This document shows positions 17,324-26,971 of a stretch of DNA of 64,000 nt, piece by piece. A program made the position numbers and the translations under genes. Location of the stretch: positions 310,001 through 374,000 of the forward strand of contig NZ_JABBCH010000001.1 of the NCBI RefSeq assembly GCF_012952295.1, in the 5' to 3' direction. The DNA comes from Crystallibacter degradans. GTDB lineage: Bacteria; Actinomycetota; Actinomycetes; Actinomycetales; Micrococcaceae. Position 1 is the stretch's first letter. Each line of letters starts with the position of its first letter. The notes beneath the pieces were generated by a model, which saw nothing but the letters and a program-made list of their open reading frames with translations, did no database searches and had not been told where the DNA came from.

Positions 17324-17340
17324 TGCGTTAACTTCTTGAC
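17324..17340 (+). promoter_or_regulatory. Candidate ROK operator upstream of the ROK gene
   Basis: TGCGTTAACTTCTTGAC, 31 nt before the ROK start. A related element, TGCGTTCAACTCTTGAC (18592-18608), and a third, GTTAACTTCAAGG, lie upstream of the ABC binding-protein gene. The shared sequence covers a TTGAC -35-like hexamer, as expected for a repressor that controls itself and the transporter. Confidence 0.45.
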
Positions 17341-17371
17341 TACAAGGGGCGGCGGGAGCACCCTGTTAGGT

Positions 17372-18565
17372 ATGCCAGCCGAACCAGCCACCGCGACGGG
17401 TACCCACCAGCGGCCCGGCTCCCAGAGTGCATTGCGCAGGCGCAACAGCCAACGGATCATCCGCGCGCTCATGACCAGCGGCCGGCTGACCCAGGCCGAG
17501 CTGGCCCGGCAGACCGGTCTTTCCACGGCCACCGTGTCCAACATCGTCAAGGCAATGGTCGACGACGGCCTGATCCTGACCTCGCCGACCACCAGCTCCG
17601 GCCGCCGGGCGCTCTCCGTCACGCTGAACGGCCGCGGTGCGGTAGCGGTCGGAGTGGATTTCGGCCGGCGTCATGTCAACGTGGTGCTGGTCAGTCTGGA
17701 CCACCGGGTGCTGGCCGAGGACGGCGTCGAACTGCCCCTCGGCCACCAGGCGGAGGAAGGCATCGAGGCCGCCGCACAGCTGGTCCGGCGGCTGCTGGCG
17801 GAAACCGGAGTGGACGCAGGGTCGCTCCTCGGTCTGGGCGCCGGCATCCCTGGCCCGATTGACCACCGCACCGGCAGGGTCATCCACGGAGCGATCCTGC
17901 CCGAGTGGGTGGGCATCGACTTGCTGGGCCGGCTCCGCCAGGCGTTCGGCATTCCGGTCTTCATCGACAACGACGCCAATCTGGGTGCGTTGGCTCAGGT
18001 CAGCTGGGGCCCCTACCAGAACGTGCAGAACCTGGTTTTCCTGAAACTGGGATCCGGCATCGGCGCGGGACTGATCCTCAACGGCGCACCGTTCTACGGC
18101 AACATCGGCGTGACCGGCGAAATCGGCCACGCCACCGTCGCCGACCACGGTCTCATCTGCCGCTGCGGAAACCGCGGCTGCCTTGAAACGGTGGCCTCGA
18201 CCTCCACCATGATCGACCTGCTGAGCCGCGGCAGGTCCGAGCCGGTCAGCACCGAAGACATCGTCCGGATCGCCCTCGACGGCGATCCGGCGGCACTGCG
18301 GGTTATTGACGACGCAGGACTAGCTGTTGGCCGGGCGCTGGCGAACGTGTGCAATCTAGTCAACCCGGAAGTCATTGTCCTCGGCGGCTCCCTGACGGGA
18401 CTGGACGCCATCCTGCTCGACCCCGTGCGCCGGGGGCTGCTTCGCCACGCCGTACCCGCCGTGGGCGAATCCACCGAGCTGGCCATGTCCGGGCTGAGCA
18501 ACCGGGCAGAGGCCCTCGGCGCTGCCACGCTGGTCCTGCAGCAGGCCGAGCTGCCCTCGCTGTAA
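17372..18565 (+). CDS. ROK-family (NagC/XylR-type) transcriptional repressor
   Basis: 397 residues from ATG 17372. An N-terminal winged helix-turn-helix (LTQAELARQTGLSTATVSNIV) is followed by a sugar-kinase-like ROK domain with VGVDFGRRHVNVVLV, the GLGAGIPGPID loop and the ROK zinc motif CRCGNRGCLE (Cys263, Cys265, Cys270). Such proteins repress sugar import genes until the sugar or its phosphate binds. It stands 146 nt upstream of a sugar ABC importer on the same strand, its probable target. The frame is open into the preceding gene, but the ROK protein starts at MPAEPATATG. Confidence 0.88.
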   Translation: MPAEPATATGTHQRPGSQSALRRRNSQRIIRALMTSGRLTQAELARQTGLSTATVSNIVKAMVDDGLILTSPTTSSGRRALSVTLNGRGAVAVGVDFGRRHVNVVLVSLDHRVLAEDGVELPLGHQAEEGIEAAAQLVRRLLAETGVDAGSLLGLGAGIPGPIDHRTGRVIHGAILPEWVGIDLLGRLRQAFGIPVFIDNDANLGALAQVSWGPYQNVQNLVFLKLGSGIGAGLILNGAPFYGNIGVTGEIGHATVADHGLICRCGNRGCLETVASTSTMIDLLSRGRSEPVSTEDIVRIALDGDPAALRVIDDAGLAVGRALANVCNLVNPEVIVLGGSLTGLDAILLDPVRRGLLRHAVPAVGESTELAMSGLSNRAEALGAATLVLQQAELPSL

Positions 18566-18591
18566 GAACCCAGCATGCTACGCAGAAGTTT

Positions 18592-18640
18592 TGCGTTCAA
18601 CTCTTGACGGCAACGTGTGTGACGGAGTTAACTTCAAGGC
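18592..18640 (+). promoter_or_regulatory. Promoter/operator region of the sugar ABC operon
   Basis: TGCGTTCAACTCTTGAC (18592-18608) matches the site upstream of the ROK gene at 14 of 17 positions. TTGACG (18604-18609) could be a -35, with TTAACT (18628-18633) 18 nt downstream as -10. The latter lies inside GTTAACTTCAAGG, itself a partial copy of the site. The overlap suggests repression by the ROK protein. Confidence 0.45.
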
Positions 18641-18711
18641 AAGCCACGAACCCGTGTGCATCTTCAAGCAGACGACAAAGTAGTCAATGACTGCTCAGTA
18701 ATGGAGGCGTT

Positions 18712-19992
18712 ATGCGACGCGTATCTTTGCTCGCCAGCGTTGCGGCAGCAGGCTTGCTCCTGTCCGCATGCGGCGGAGGAAGCTCGGTCGAAGAAGCGAA
18801 CCCGACAGAAGCTACCGGCTCGGTTGGGGTCTTTACCTGGTGGGCGGACGGCTCGGAGAAAGTAGGCCTGGATGCGCTCGTGGACATCTTCGACGAACAG
18901 TACCCGGATCTGACCTTCGACAACCTGGCCGTTGCGGGCGGCGCGGGCAGCCAAGCCAAGAGCGTTCTGGCGGCCAACCTCAAGTCCGGCAATCCGCCGG
19001 ACTCGTTCCAGGCCCACGCCGGAGCCGAGCTGCAGGACTACATCAATGCGGACCAGCTCGAGGATCTGAGCTCCTTCTACGAGGAAGCCCAGCTCAACGA
19101 AGCTTTCCCGCAGGATCTGCTGGACCGGCTGACCGTGGACGGCAAGATCTACTCGGTTCCGTCCAACATCCACCGGGCCAACGTGGTGTGGGCCAATGTG
19201 GAAGTCCTTGAGGAAGCCGGCCTCGATCCGAACAATCCGCCCGCCGATCTCGACGCCTGGTTCGCGGACATGGACAAGATTAAGGAAAGCGGCACCACTC
19301 CGCTGGCCGTCGCCGGCACCTGGACCCAGGTGCAGCTGTTCGAGAACATCCTGCTGGCGACCCTCGGTCCCGAAGGCTACAGCGGCCTCTGGGACGGCAC
19401 CACGGATTGGAAGAGCCCAGAGGTGACCGAGGCGATCGAGAACTACAAGAAGGCGCTCAGCTACACCAACTCGGACCGCGACACCCTCAGTGACTGGGGC
19501 CCGGCCACGCAGCTGGTCGAAGACGGGGCTGCCGCCTATAACGTCATGGGTGACTGGGCCGAAGCCAAGTTCGCGCAGGACGGGCTGAAGCCGGGTACGG
19601 ACTACGTCTACTTCCCGACACCGGGAACCGACGGCGTCTTCGACTTCCTGGCCGATTCGTTCACACTGCCAAAGGGCGCACCGAATCCGGCCGGCTCCAA
19701 GGCATGGCTGACCACCATTTCCAGTGTCGAAGGCCAGCAGGCGTTCAATGCGGCGAAGGGATCCATCCCCGCCCGCACGGACGTGCCGAGCGATGAATTC
19801 GGCGAGTACCAGAAGAGCGCCATCGAGGACTTCTCCTCGGACACCATCGTCTCCTCGCTCGCCCACGGCGCAGCGGTGCCGGTGGCGTGGCTGAACGAAC
19901 TGAGCACCGCCGTGAGCAAGTTCGGCGGGCCCCAGGATGTTGCCGCACTGCAGGAATCTGCTGCTTCGATAGCAGAAAAGTTCGCGCAGTAG
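18712..19992 (+). CDS. Sugar ABC transporter substrate-binding lipoprotein
   Basis: 426 residues. Signal peptide with lipobox LSAC (lipidated Cys20), then a GGGSS linker. The family-1 solute-binding fold is recognisable from VGVFTWWADGSEK, PPDSFQAHAGAEL, the DLDAWFADMDKIK segment and the NVMGDWAEAKF strand. It is anchored outside the membrane and delivers an oligosaccharide or sugar to the permeases at 20084 and 20989. TGGAGG stands just before ATG 18712. The sugar cannot be named; the upstream ROK gene suggests the operon is induced by it. Confidence 0.9.
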   Translation: MRRVSLLASVAAAGLLLSACGGGSSVEEANPTEATGSVGVFTWWADGSEKVGLDALVDIFDEQYPDLTFDNLAVAGGAGSQAKSVLAANLKSGNPPDSFQAHAGAELQDYINADQLEDLSSFYEEAQLNEAFPQDLLDRLTVDGKIYSVPSNIHRANVVWANVEVLEEAGLDPNNPPADLDAWFADMDKIKESGTTPLAVAGTWTQVQLFENILLATLGPEGYSGLWDGTTDWKSPEVTEAIENYKKALSYTNSDRDTLSDWGPATQLVEDGAAAYNVMGDWAEAKFAQDGLKPGTDYVYFPTPGTDGVFDFLADSFTLPKGAPNPAGSKAWLTTISSVEGQQAFNAAKGSIPARTDVPSDEFGEYQKSAIEDFSSDTIVSSLAHGAAVPVAWLNELSTAVSKFGGPQDVAALQESAASIAEKFAQ

Positions 19993-20083
19993 TCTCGGAC
20001 AAACCGGTGGGCGGGTGCGGCTCAGCCCTAAAGCACCCGCCCACCGCGTTCGTTCCGCTGCTGCGCGAGGAGAGATAGGGTTC

Positions 20084-20989
20084 GTGTTCACGAAAATCAG
20101 GACCTGGGGGCCGGCGCTGGCCTTGATATCCCCCACCATCCTTCTGCTGGGCATCTTCGTCTACGGACTGATCGCCCAGAACGTCCAAATTTCCATGACC
20201 AACCAGCACACGTCCCTGCCCCGCGCGGACTTCGTCGGTCTGGACAATTACTTCCGCCTGTTCGGAGACGCCGATTTCCAGCACTCGCTGCGCAACCTAC
20301 TGCTGCTGACGGTTGTCTTCCTGGCCGGGACGCTGATCTTCGGTTTTCTCTGGGCCTGGATTCTCGAGCGCCCCGACTTCGGCGAAGGCTTCTTCCGCTC
20401 CGTCTACCTGTTTCCGATGGCCGTATCCTTCATCGCCTCCGGCGTGGTCTGGCGCTGGCTGCTCTCCAGCCTGCAGACGGACCAGCCCGGAGGCGAGCGC
20501 ACCACCGGCCTTAACCGCCTGCTGGAGAGCATTGGGCTGGGTTTCCTGCAGAACAGCTGGTGGTCGGACCCCAACTGGGGTGTGGCTGCCATCGCCGTAC
20601 CCGCGATCTGGCAGCTCTCGGGCTACGTCATGGCGCTGTTCCTGGCTGGTTTCCGCGGCATTCCGGACGAGTTGCGCGAGGCCGCCCGGATCGACGGCTG
20701 CAGCGAATGGAAGCTTTACCGCCATGTCATTTTCCCGCAGCTGAACCCGGTCATGCTCTCCGCCGTCATCATCATCGGCCACATGTCGCTGAAGCTCTTC
20801 GACCTGATCCGGGCCATCGTCCCGGACGCCAACACCTACGACATCCAGGTACCCGCCACCATGATGTGGGTTAAGTACATCGGCAGCGACTACGCCGATT
20901 CCGCCGCCATCGGCACCATCATGCTCATCCTGGTGGCCCTGGTGGTTGTCCCCTACCTCGTCTACACCTCGCGACAGGAGAAGCGCTGA
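20084..20989 (+). CDS. Sugar ABC transporter permease (MalF/UgpA type)
   Basis: 301 residues from GTG 20084, with GAGGAGAG upstream; the longer open frame has no start signal. Six predicted membrane helices; the ATPase-docking EAA motif is ELREAARIDGCSEWKLYRHV. It pairs with the next permease, whose ATG overlaps this TGA (ATGA). No ATP-binding subunit is encoded in the cluster, so a shared MsmK/MalK-type ATPase elsewhere must drive it, as is common in actinobacteria. Confidence 0.9.
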   Translation: MFTKIRTWGPALALISPTILLLGIFVYGLIAQNVQISMTNQHTSLPRADFVGLDNYFRLFGDADFQHSLRNLLLLTVVFLAGTLIFGFLWAWILERPDFGEGFFRSVYLFPMAVSFIASGVVWRWLLSSLQTDQPGGERTTGLNRLLESIGLGFLQNSWWSDPNWGVAAIAVPAIWQLSGYVMALFLAGFRGIPDELREAARIDGCSEWKLYRHVIFPQLNPVMLSAVIIIGHMSLKLFDLIRAIVPDANTYDIQVPATMMWVKYIGSDYADSAAIGTIMLILVALVVVPYLVYTSRQEKR

Positions 20990-21873
20990 TGGCGACCTCC
21001 ACGGTACCGCCCCCGGTCGAAGTCTCGACCCCGCGCGCGCCCGCCCGCAGCAGCGGCCGGCAGAAAATCAACCGCACGCTCAAGTACGTGTTGCTGTTGG
21101 TCTTCGTCGTCATCGTGCTGATTCCGGCCTATGTGCTGTTCATTACCAGCTTCAAGGGACCCGCCGACGCGGATCCTTCAACGGCCTGGTTGCTGCCGAC
21201 AACGTGGGAAACCGCCGGCTGGGCCAAGGCCTGGGAAACGCTAGCGCCTGCGCTGGGGCGCACCTTCGCTTTGGTCATTCCGGCGTCCATCATCTCCGCG
21301 ATGCTGGGCTCGATGAACGGCTTTGTCCTCTCGCGCTGGCGGTTCCCCTACGCCAACGTGGTCTTCACGCTCATCCTGTTCGGCATGTTCATCCCGTACC
21401 AGGCGGTCATGATCCCGCTGACCCAACTGATGCAGGGGCTCAACATCCCCAACGGGATCCCCTCCCTGCTGGTCCTGCACATCGTTTACGGCCTGCCCAT
21501 CTGCACCCTGATCTTCCGCAACTACTACGAGTCGGTTCCCAGCGAACTGATCGAAGCGGCCAGGATGGACGGTGCGGGGCTGCTACGGACCTACGCCTCG
21601 GTCATCCTGCCGGTCTCCGCGCCGGGCTTCGTTGTTGTCTTGATCTGGCAGTTCACGTCAGCTTGGAACGATTATCTGTTCGCCGCCTTCTTCTCCTCAG
21701 GCAGTAACGGCCCGGTCACCATTGCCCTGAGCTTCCTCGCCGGCGGCCAGTTGACCGATTACGCGGCGTCCATGGCAGGTGCGCTCATCGCATCGTTGCC
21801 CACCCTGATCGTCTACATCATCCTCGGCAAGTACTTTGTGGGCGGTCTGATGAGCGGCTCCGTCAAGGGTTAG
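20989..21873 (+). CDS. Sugar ABC transporter permease (MalG/UgpE type)
   Basis: 294 residues; ATG 20989 overlaps the stop of the first permease by one base. A ~35-residue cytoplasmic N-terminus is followed by six membrane segments; the EAA loop is ELIEAARMDGAGLLRTYASV. It forms a heterodimeric channel with the upstream permease. The operon ends at the terminator at 21894. Confidence 0.9.
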   Translation: MATSTVPPPVEVSTPRAPARSSGRQKINRTLKYVLLLVFVVIVLIPAYVLFITSFKGPADADPSTAWLLPTTWETAGWAKAWETLAPALGRTFALVIPASIISAMLGSMNGFVLSRWRFPYANVVFTLILFGMFIPYQAVMIPLTQLMQGLNIPNGIPSLLVLHIVYGLPICTLIFRNYYESVPSELIEAARMDGAGLLRTYASVILPVSAPGFVVVLIWQFTSAWNDYLFAAFFSSGSNGPVTIALSFLAGGQLTDYAASMAGALIASLPTLIVYIILGKYFVGGLMSGSVKG

Positions 21874-21893
21874 TCCCGTCCACGGACACAAAG

Positions 21894-21945
21894 CAGCGGC
21901 CGGCATCTTTGCGGAACATGTGTTCCTGCCAGATGCCGGCCGCTG
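21894..21945 (+). terminator. Terminator after the sugar ABC operon
   Basis: 14-bp perfect stem AGCGGCCGGCATCT (21894-21907) with AGATGCCGGCCGCT (21932-21945). It lies between convergent genes and may serve both. Confidence 0.8.
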
Positions 21946-21981
21946 AGCAGTTCCTCACGCGGTGGACTCAGGACGGAGCCA

Positions 21982-22494
21982 TTACGGGCGGCGCTGGTCT
22001 CCGTCCGCGTCGCGGGCAACGTGGCGGCCTTCGTCGTCGCGGTTCTGGTCGGGGCCGCGGTTTTCGTCGCGGTCACCGGCGACCCGGTCGTTTCCGCGCC
22101 CACCCTTGCGTTTGTCGTCGGTATTGACGTCCGGGTCCATTTCGTCAGCCTTGCGCAGCTGCTCCTGCGATTCATCGCGGATGCCCTGGGCATCGGCCTT
22201 GCGCTCATCGGCCTGACTCCGCATCCGGTCCGCTTCTATCCGCGCACGCTCGGCCTCGATGTCCGCCTGCTCGGCATCGACCTGGACGCGGTGTGCCTCC
22301 GCTTCGCGTTCACGGGCGCCCAGTGCAGTAGCCTGGGCCGATTGGCGGACTTCGGCGGCTTTCGCCCGGTCCGCTTCCTGCCGTTCATGCATCTTGGCCT
22401 TGTTGCGCTTCTTCGCGAAGAAGACAATCAAACCGATGATGATCAGAAGAACTACAACTGCAACAACGATCCATACAATCTGGGATGTATCCAT
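21982..22494 (-). CDS. Single-span membrane protein with coiled coil
   Basis: 170 residues. A short N-terminus and one membrane helix (IVWIVVAVVVLLIIIGLIVFF) are followed by a basic stop-transfer (KKRNKAK). A long Ala/Glu/Arg-rich coiled coil (~residues 35-120) comes next, then an Asp/Arg/Gly-rich charged tail. The orientation is probably coiled coil inside. Not recognised as a named family; similar small proteins are common in Micrococcaceae. GAGG lies 9 nt before ATG 22494. It is convergent with the sugar ABC operon. No function is proposed. Confidence 0.75.
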   Translation of the reverse strand: MDTSQIVWIVVAVVVLLIIIGLIVFFAKKRNKAKMHERQEADRAKAAEVRQSAQATALGAREREAEAHRVQVDAEQADIEAERARIEADRMRSQADERKADAQGIRDESQEQLRKADEMDPDVNTDDKRKGGRGNDRVAGDRDENRGPDQNRDDEGRHVARDADGDQRRP

Positions 22495-22665
22495 GGGTAT
22501 AGCGCCTCTTTCCTGCTGAACGGGAATATCAGCCTACTTACTTTGTACCACTCATGGAGGAGCAGTAACAGGGGCGCAGCACCGGAACCGCAGGTCAGCG
22601 GCAATGCGTGCCAGCCGGCGGCGGCCCCGGCCTGTGTCAGGACAGGAATACGCCGGCCGGTATTG

Positions 22666-23859
22666 TCAGTACCGGATGGCGTCGATGACCTTGACCCGGA
22701 CCGCCACCACGGCCGGGATTAGACCGGCCAGAGCACCCACCACGGTCGCCGCCCCCAGGCCGATCAAGGCAGCCTCCAGCGGAAAGGGCGGCAGCTCGCT
22801 CACCCCGGCGGCAATCACGTCCTGCACCCACGGGCTCTTGACAACGGCCACCGCCAGCATCACACCGACGACCCCGGCCACGAACGTCGCAACGACGGAT
22901 TCGAGCATCACGCCGAAGAAAATCCGGCCACCCGTCGCACCGAAACTGCGCCGGATACCGACTTCGCGCACCCGGTAGCGGACCGTCACCATGGAGATGT
23001 TGAGCAGCCCGACGGCGCCGAGCAGCAGCACCAAACCCGCAATTCCGCCTACTGCGAGTTGAATGCTCTCGAACGGGTCGCCGAAGGCTGCGTAGTCGGA
23101 TCTGTATACCTGCGCCGAACCGGGCCCGAACTGGGCCCCGAGATCGCTGCTCATGGCGGCGGCGAGCGGTTCCGCGATCTCCTCCGGAACCCACATCTCC
23201 ATCGCCGGGGGCATCAGTGCCTCGCCGCCCAGCGCCCAGGCGTCGTAGTGCCCCGCGAGCATCATTGCCTGTGGCGGCGCCTCGGGCCACTGGTTGGGGA
23301 CCACGCCGGCGACGGTGGCCGCGATCGACCGCTCCCGGACGATCTGCACCGCCGGGTTCTGCTGCAGATCGGGAAGCCCCAGCCGCTGGTGGAAGGCCTC
23401 GTTGACGATGACGGCAGGTGCCAGCCGCTGTTCATCAGTGGGTGTGAACCAGTGCCCGAGGGACAGATCCACCCTGCGCATCGTGCCGTAGCCGCGGTCC
23501 ACCACCATGGTTTCCGCCGTCGAAACGCCGTCGGGGAACTGGAACGGAACCGACGTCTGGTAGCGCAGGCTCGAATGCTCGACGCCGTAGCGCTCCACCA
23601 GCCCCTCGAGAGCTTCCCGCACCTGCGGTACGTCTATTTCGCCGCTGGCCGGGAAAACTTCAGCGGTCACGGTGGCCGCGCGGCCGCCCTGCTGCTCCTG
23701 CGTCTGCACCATGGCTTCCCGGGACATGTTGCCCAGTCCGACCACGGTGGTCAGGGCCGCCACCGACAATGCCACCCCGATCAGTGCCAGCAGGACCCTC
23801 GTCTTATGGATCCGCAACTCGGACCAGGCTTCGACAAGGGCTGCGATCAAGCCGGTCAT
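22666..23859 (-). CDS. MacB/FtsX-type ABC transporter permease
   Basis: 397 residues. One N-terminal membrane helix (VLLALIGVALSVAALTTVVGL), a ~230-residue extracellular MacB_PCD-like domain (EVFPASGEIDVPQV to DYAAFGDPFESIQ) and a C-terminal FtsX domain with three helices (GIAGLVLLLGAVGLLN, the RRSFGATGGRIF loop). Part of a MacAB-like system with the ATPase and adaptor directly upstream; its ATG overlaps the ATPase stop by 4 nt. Such Gram-positive systems export peptides or act in envelope stress. Substrate unknown. Confidence 0.87.
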   Translation of the reverse strand: MTGLIAALVEAWSELRIHKTRVLLALIGVALSVAALTTVVGLGNMSREAMVQTQEQQGGRAATVTAEVFPASGEIDVPQVREALEGLVERYGVEHSSLRYQTSVPFQFPDGVSTAETMVVDRGYGTMRRVDLSLGHWFTPTDEQRLAPAVIVNEAFHQRLGLPDLQQNPAVQIVRERSIAATVAGVVPNQWPEAPPQAMMLAGHYDAWALGGEALMPPAMEMWVPEEIAEPLAAAMSSDLGAQFGPGSAQVYRSDYAAFGDPFESIQLAVGGIAGLVLLLGAVGLLNISMVTVRYRVREVGIRRSFGATGGRIFFGVMLESVVATFVAGVVGVMLAVAVVKSPWVQDVIAAGVSELPPFPLEAALIGLGAATVVGALAGLIPAVVAVRVKVIDAIRY

Positions 23860-24596
23860 GCTGCCAACTCCCCATCAACGAGCACACCATTGTGCAGGCG
23901 GTAATGCCGATGTGCCAGCGCGGCGACGTTCGGGTCGTGCGTGATGGTGACCAGAGCGGCCCCGGACTCCCGCGCCACGTCGTCCAGCAGCTTCATGACG
24001 GACTGTCCCGTTTCGATGTCCAGTGCGCCGGTCGGCTCGTCCGCCAGGATCAGCTGGGGCGAGCGTACCAACGCCCGCGCGATGGCGATGCGCTGCTGCT
24101 CGCCGCCGGAGAGCTTGTGGGGTTTCTCCCGCAGCCGGTCGCCCAGCCCCACCAACCCGAGCATCTCTGTGGCCAGCCGCTCACGCTGCCAAAACTGCTT
24201 GCCCCGGGCGTAGAGCAGCGGCGTCATGACGTTCTCCAGCGCGGTGCGGCCGGGCAGCAGGTTGAACTGCTGGAAGATGAATCCCACCCGGGCGCCGCGC
24301 GTCAGGGCGCGGCGCTTTTCACTCATGGACCGGACCGGCACGCCGCCGAAGGACATTGTGCCGCCGGTAGGAACGTCCAGCAGGCCCAGGATATTCAGCA
24401 GAGTGGACTTGCCCGAACCGGACCGGCCCACAATGGACAAGTGGTCGCCGATCCGGATTTCCAGGTCCACGCCCTGCAGGATGCGCAGCGGTTCGTGGTC
24501 GGGAATGAGCACCGTGCGCTCCACGCGCTCCAGCGCAACCAGCGGCGGTTCCGGATGCTGCGCCGCCGGCGTCCGCGAAGTGGCGGGGGCCGTCAT
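23856..24596 (-). CDS. MacB/LolD-type ABC transporter ATPase
   Basis: 246 residues. Walker [11 protein letters not shown]-loop [11 protein letters not shown], signature [15 protein letters not shown], Walker [13 protein letters not shown] and the switch His in VTITHD are all present. This is the LolD/MacB-N class that drives FtsX-type permeases. It overlaps the permease downstream and the adaptor upstream by 4 nt each, so the three genes are a tightly coupled operon. Confidence 0.93.
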   Translation of the reverse strand: MTAPATSRTPAAQHPEPPLVALERVERTVLIPDHEPLRILQGVDLEIRIGDHLSIVGRSGSGKSTLLNILGLLDVPTGGTMSFGGVPVRSMSEKRRALTRGARVGFIFQQFNLLPGRTALENVMTPLLYARGKQFWQRERLATEMLGLVGLGDRLREKPHKLSGGEQQRIAIARALVRSPQLILADEPTGALDIETGQSVMKLLDDVARESGAALVTITHDPNVAALAHRHYRLHNGVLVDGELAA

Positions 24597-25726
24597 CCGC
24601 CCATCACCATCCCGAAGTCCTCCATGCCCGGCCCCATCAGTTCATCGGCGGGAGCACCCGGGACGAACTGCAGCACCAGCTCGTCCTCGTCCAGTCCTTC
24701 GATGATTTCCACTTGCTGGCCGTCGTTGAGACCGAGGCTCACTTCGCGCTCAACGGGCTCCGCACCGCCGTCGTTCTCCAAAACCCAAACGACGCCGGAG
24801 TCCACCGCGCCCTTGACCGCGGTGGTGGGCACCGTGATCACGTCTTCGGCGGTACCGGCGCTGATATCGATGCTGGCTCCCAGACCGGCGAAAACGGTGA
24901 CATCCTCGGGTACTGCACAGCTGACCGTACCGGTGGACGTCTCAGGGGCTGCAGGCCCGAACGGCCCCATTGCCGCTGGATCCTGCGGCGCCTGCGGGGC
25001 CGGATCCGAGGAGGACGCTTCGCCTACCGTGACGGCCTGGCACTCGAACGGCGCGGGACCACCGGTGACCGTAACCATCGCGGTACTCGGGCGGTCCAGC
25101 AGCCGGAACTGCTGGTCCGAGGTCAGGGAGCCGGAGACGGAAAAGGTGCCGGGCGAAAGCGTCACGGCGTCGGTGCCGACGCTAACCTGCTGGTCCACGA
25201 GCACCGCCAGATCGGTGACTTTGCCCGCTGCCGTGGCCACCACGTCGGTGTAGGTATAGACAGGAGCGGGCGTAGCAGCCTGCCGTACCTGCTCAAGCTC
25301 GGCATTTCCGGCAGTCTCGTTGGACCCGCCTATGTCGGAGGTCCCGCCGTCGTCGGCCGTCCGACCAGCAAAGAGTTCAGTTGCCTGCGCCGACTCCGGC
25401 TCCACGAGCTTCTGCACCTGGAAGAGCGGATCGCCCTTGGCGACGTCAGCACCCACTGCCACATGGACAAAGTTCACGGTGCCTTCGGCAGTACTGCGGA
25501 CCACAACGGACGGATCGTTGGCAACGGCCCCCTGCACCTGGACGACGTTGGTCACCGTGCCGCGGGCGGCCGGGATGCTCGGCGTGACCAGCTGCGCGAC
25601 GGGCTGCTGGCCGGAGGCCTCCGCACGCATGCCATCGACGAAGGCCAGCTTGAAAAGTGCCATGGCGATGACGGCAAAAATGGCCATCCAGACAATCGGA
25701 AAAACGTAGCGGCGCACAGTGCCCAT
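24593..25726 (-). CDS. MacA/HlyD-type adaptor protein
   Basis: 377 residues from ATG 25726, placed there because GGGGGAT lies upstream; an in-frame codon at 25756 would add ten residues. One N-terminal membrane helix (FPIVWMAIFAVIAMALFKLAF), then a lipoyl-like hairpin domain split by a Ser/Gly-rich insertion, and beta-barrel strands near the C-terminus (QQVEIIEGLDEDELVLQF). In Gram-positives these adaptors assist MacB-type permeases outside the membrane. It is the first gene of the three-gene operon. Residues around 240-260 are Pro/Gln/Ala-rich. Confidence 0.82.
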   Translation of the reverse strand: MGTVRRYVFPIVWMAIFAVIAMALFKLAFVDGMRAEASGQQPVAQLVTPSIPAARGTVTNVVQVQGAVANDPSVVVRSTAEGTVNFVHVAVGADVAKGDPLFQVQKLVEPESAQATELFAGRTADDGGTSDIGGSNETAGNAELEQVRQAATPAPVYTYTDVVATAAGKVTDLAVLVDQQVSVGTDAVTLSPGTFSVSGSLTSDQQFRLLDRPSTAMVTVTGGPAPFECQAVTVGEASSSDPAPQAPQDPAAMGPFGPAAPETSTGTVSCAVPEDVTVFAGLGASIDISAGTAEDVITVPTTAVKGAVDSGVVWVLENDGGAEPVEREVSLGLNDGQQVEIIEGLDEDELVLQFVPGAPADELMGPGMEDFGMVMGG

Positions 25727-25855
25727 GCCTATCCCCCATTTCGATGAAGGTGCCACTCACCGGACACCCGAACAGCGCGGCACCACCGAGAGGTGAAACG
25801 TTGAGACTTGCCCCGCTTGATGGACGTTATCATTTGCAGCGGCAATGATGGATTC

Positions 25856-26947
25856 ATGACAACGTCCCCGCGAATCATCACGCCGCCCTGCGCCGCCCCC
25901 GGGGCACCCAGCCCGTTAGCCGCGACCGGCCGGCCGTTGCGCTGGGGCGTGGTTTCGACGGGCAAAGTTGCCGCCAAGGTCAGCGGTGACCTCGCCCTGC
26001 TCGAGGACGCTGTGCTGCAGGCGGTGAGCTCGCGGGTGGCGGATAACGCGCTGGCTTTCCGGGACCAGTTCGGCTTTTCCACCGCCTATTTCGATAACGA
26101 CGGCGGCAAAGGCTACGAGCAGCTCTTCGCGGACCCCGACGTCGATATTGTCTACGTGGCGACCCCGCACGGCCAGCATTACGAAATTGCCCGGAGCGCG
26201 CTGGAAGCCGGCAAGAACGTGCTGTGCGAAAAATCCCTGACCATCAACGCGCGCGAGGCCCTGGAACTGGCCGAACTTGCCCGGAGCAATTCGCTGTTCC
26301 TGATGGAGGCAGTGTGGACGCGGTTCCTGCCGATTGTCCACCGGGCCTGGGAGATCCTGCATTCCGGGGAGCTTGGTGTGATCCAGTGGCTGCAGGCGGA
26401 CATCGGCTTTCCCGCCCCTTATGAGGCGGCCGCCCGGCTGTGGAACCCCGCTGCCGGCGGAGGGGCCTTGCTGGATCTGACCGTCTACCCGCTCACCTGG
26501 GCGCTCGGCACGCTGGGATTCCCGCAGACCATTTCCGCCGTCGGCCATATTAACGACGACGGCGTGGACGCCCAGAACGCGCTGACCCTCACCTATAGTT
26601 CGGGTGCCCAGGCGCAACTGACTTCCTCGCTCCTGGCGTCCTCGCCGCGGACCGCCACCGTCTGCGGCAGCAACGGCTGGCTTCGCACCAACAGCCCGCT
26701 GCACAATCCAACCGAGCTGATCATCCGGGAGCACAACGGAACGCCGCGGATCGAGACCTTCGAGCCGGTGGGCCAGAACTACGTCTACGAGTTGCGCGAT
26801 GTCACACGCTGCATCCAGCAGGGCATGCTGGAGAATCCGACCATGCCGCTGGACGACACGTTGAACACCATGCGCCTCTTCGACGGCGTCCGCGCCCAGC
26901 TCGGCGTCAGCTATGTCAACGACCGGGCCGTGCCGGTAGCGGACTGA
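25856..26947 (+). CDS. Gfo/Idh/MocA-family oxidoreductase
   Basis: 363 residues from ATG 25856; upstream in-frame codons have no better signal. N-terminal NAD(P)-binding fold (LRWGVVSTGKVAAKV), YVATPHGQHYEIARSALEAGKNVLCEKS, and a C-terminal alpha/beta domain with GGGALLDLTVYPLTWAL. The normally conserved EKP catalytic motif reads EKS here, a variant also found in trans-dihydrodiol dehydrogenase-like members. A sugar or cyclitol dehydrogenase is likely; the substrate is unknown. It is divergent from the MacA gene and convergent with the BASS transporter. Confidence 0.86.
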   Translation: MTTSPRIITPPCAAPGAPSPLAATGRPLRWGVVSTGKVAAKVSGDLALLEDAVLQAVSSRVADNALAFRDQFGFSTAYFDNDGGKGYEQLFADPDVDIVYVATPHGQHYEIARSALEAGKNVLCEKSLTINAREALELAELARSNSLFLMEAVWTRFLPIVHRAWEILHSGELGVIQWLQADIGFPAPYEAAARLWNPAAGGGALLDLTVYPLTWALGTLGFPQTISAVGHINDDGVDAQNALTLTYSSGAQAQLTSSLLASSPRTATVCGSNGWLRTNSPLHNPTELIIREHNGTPRIETFEPVGQNYVYELRDVTRCIQQGMLENPTMPLDDTLNTMRLFDGVRAQLGVSYVNDRAVPVAD

Positions 26948-26971
26948 CCCGCCGCCAAGCTGCGTCCTTGG

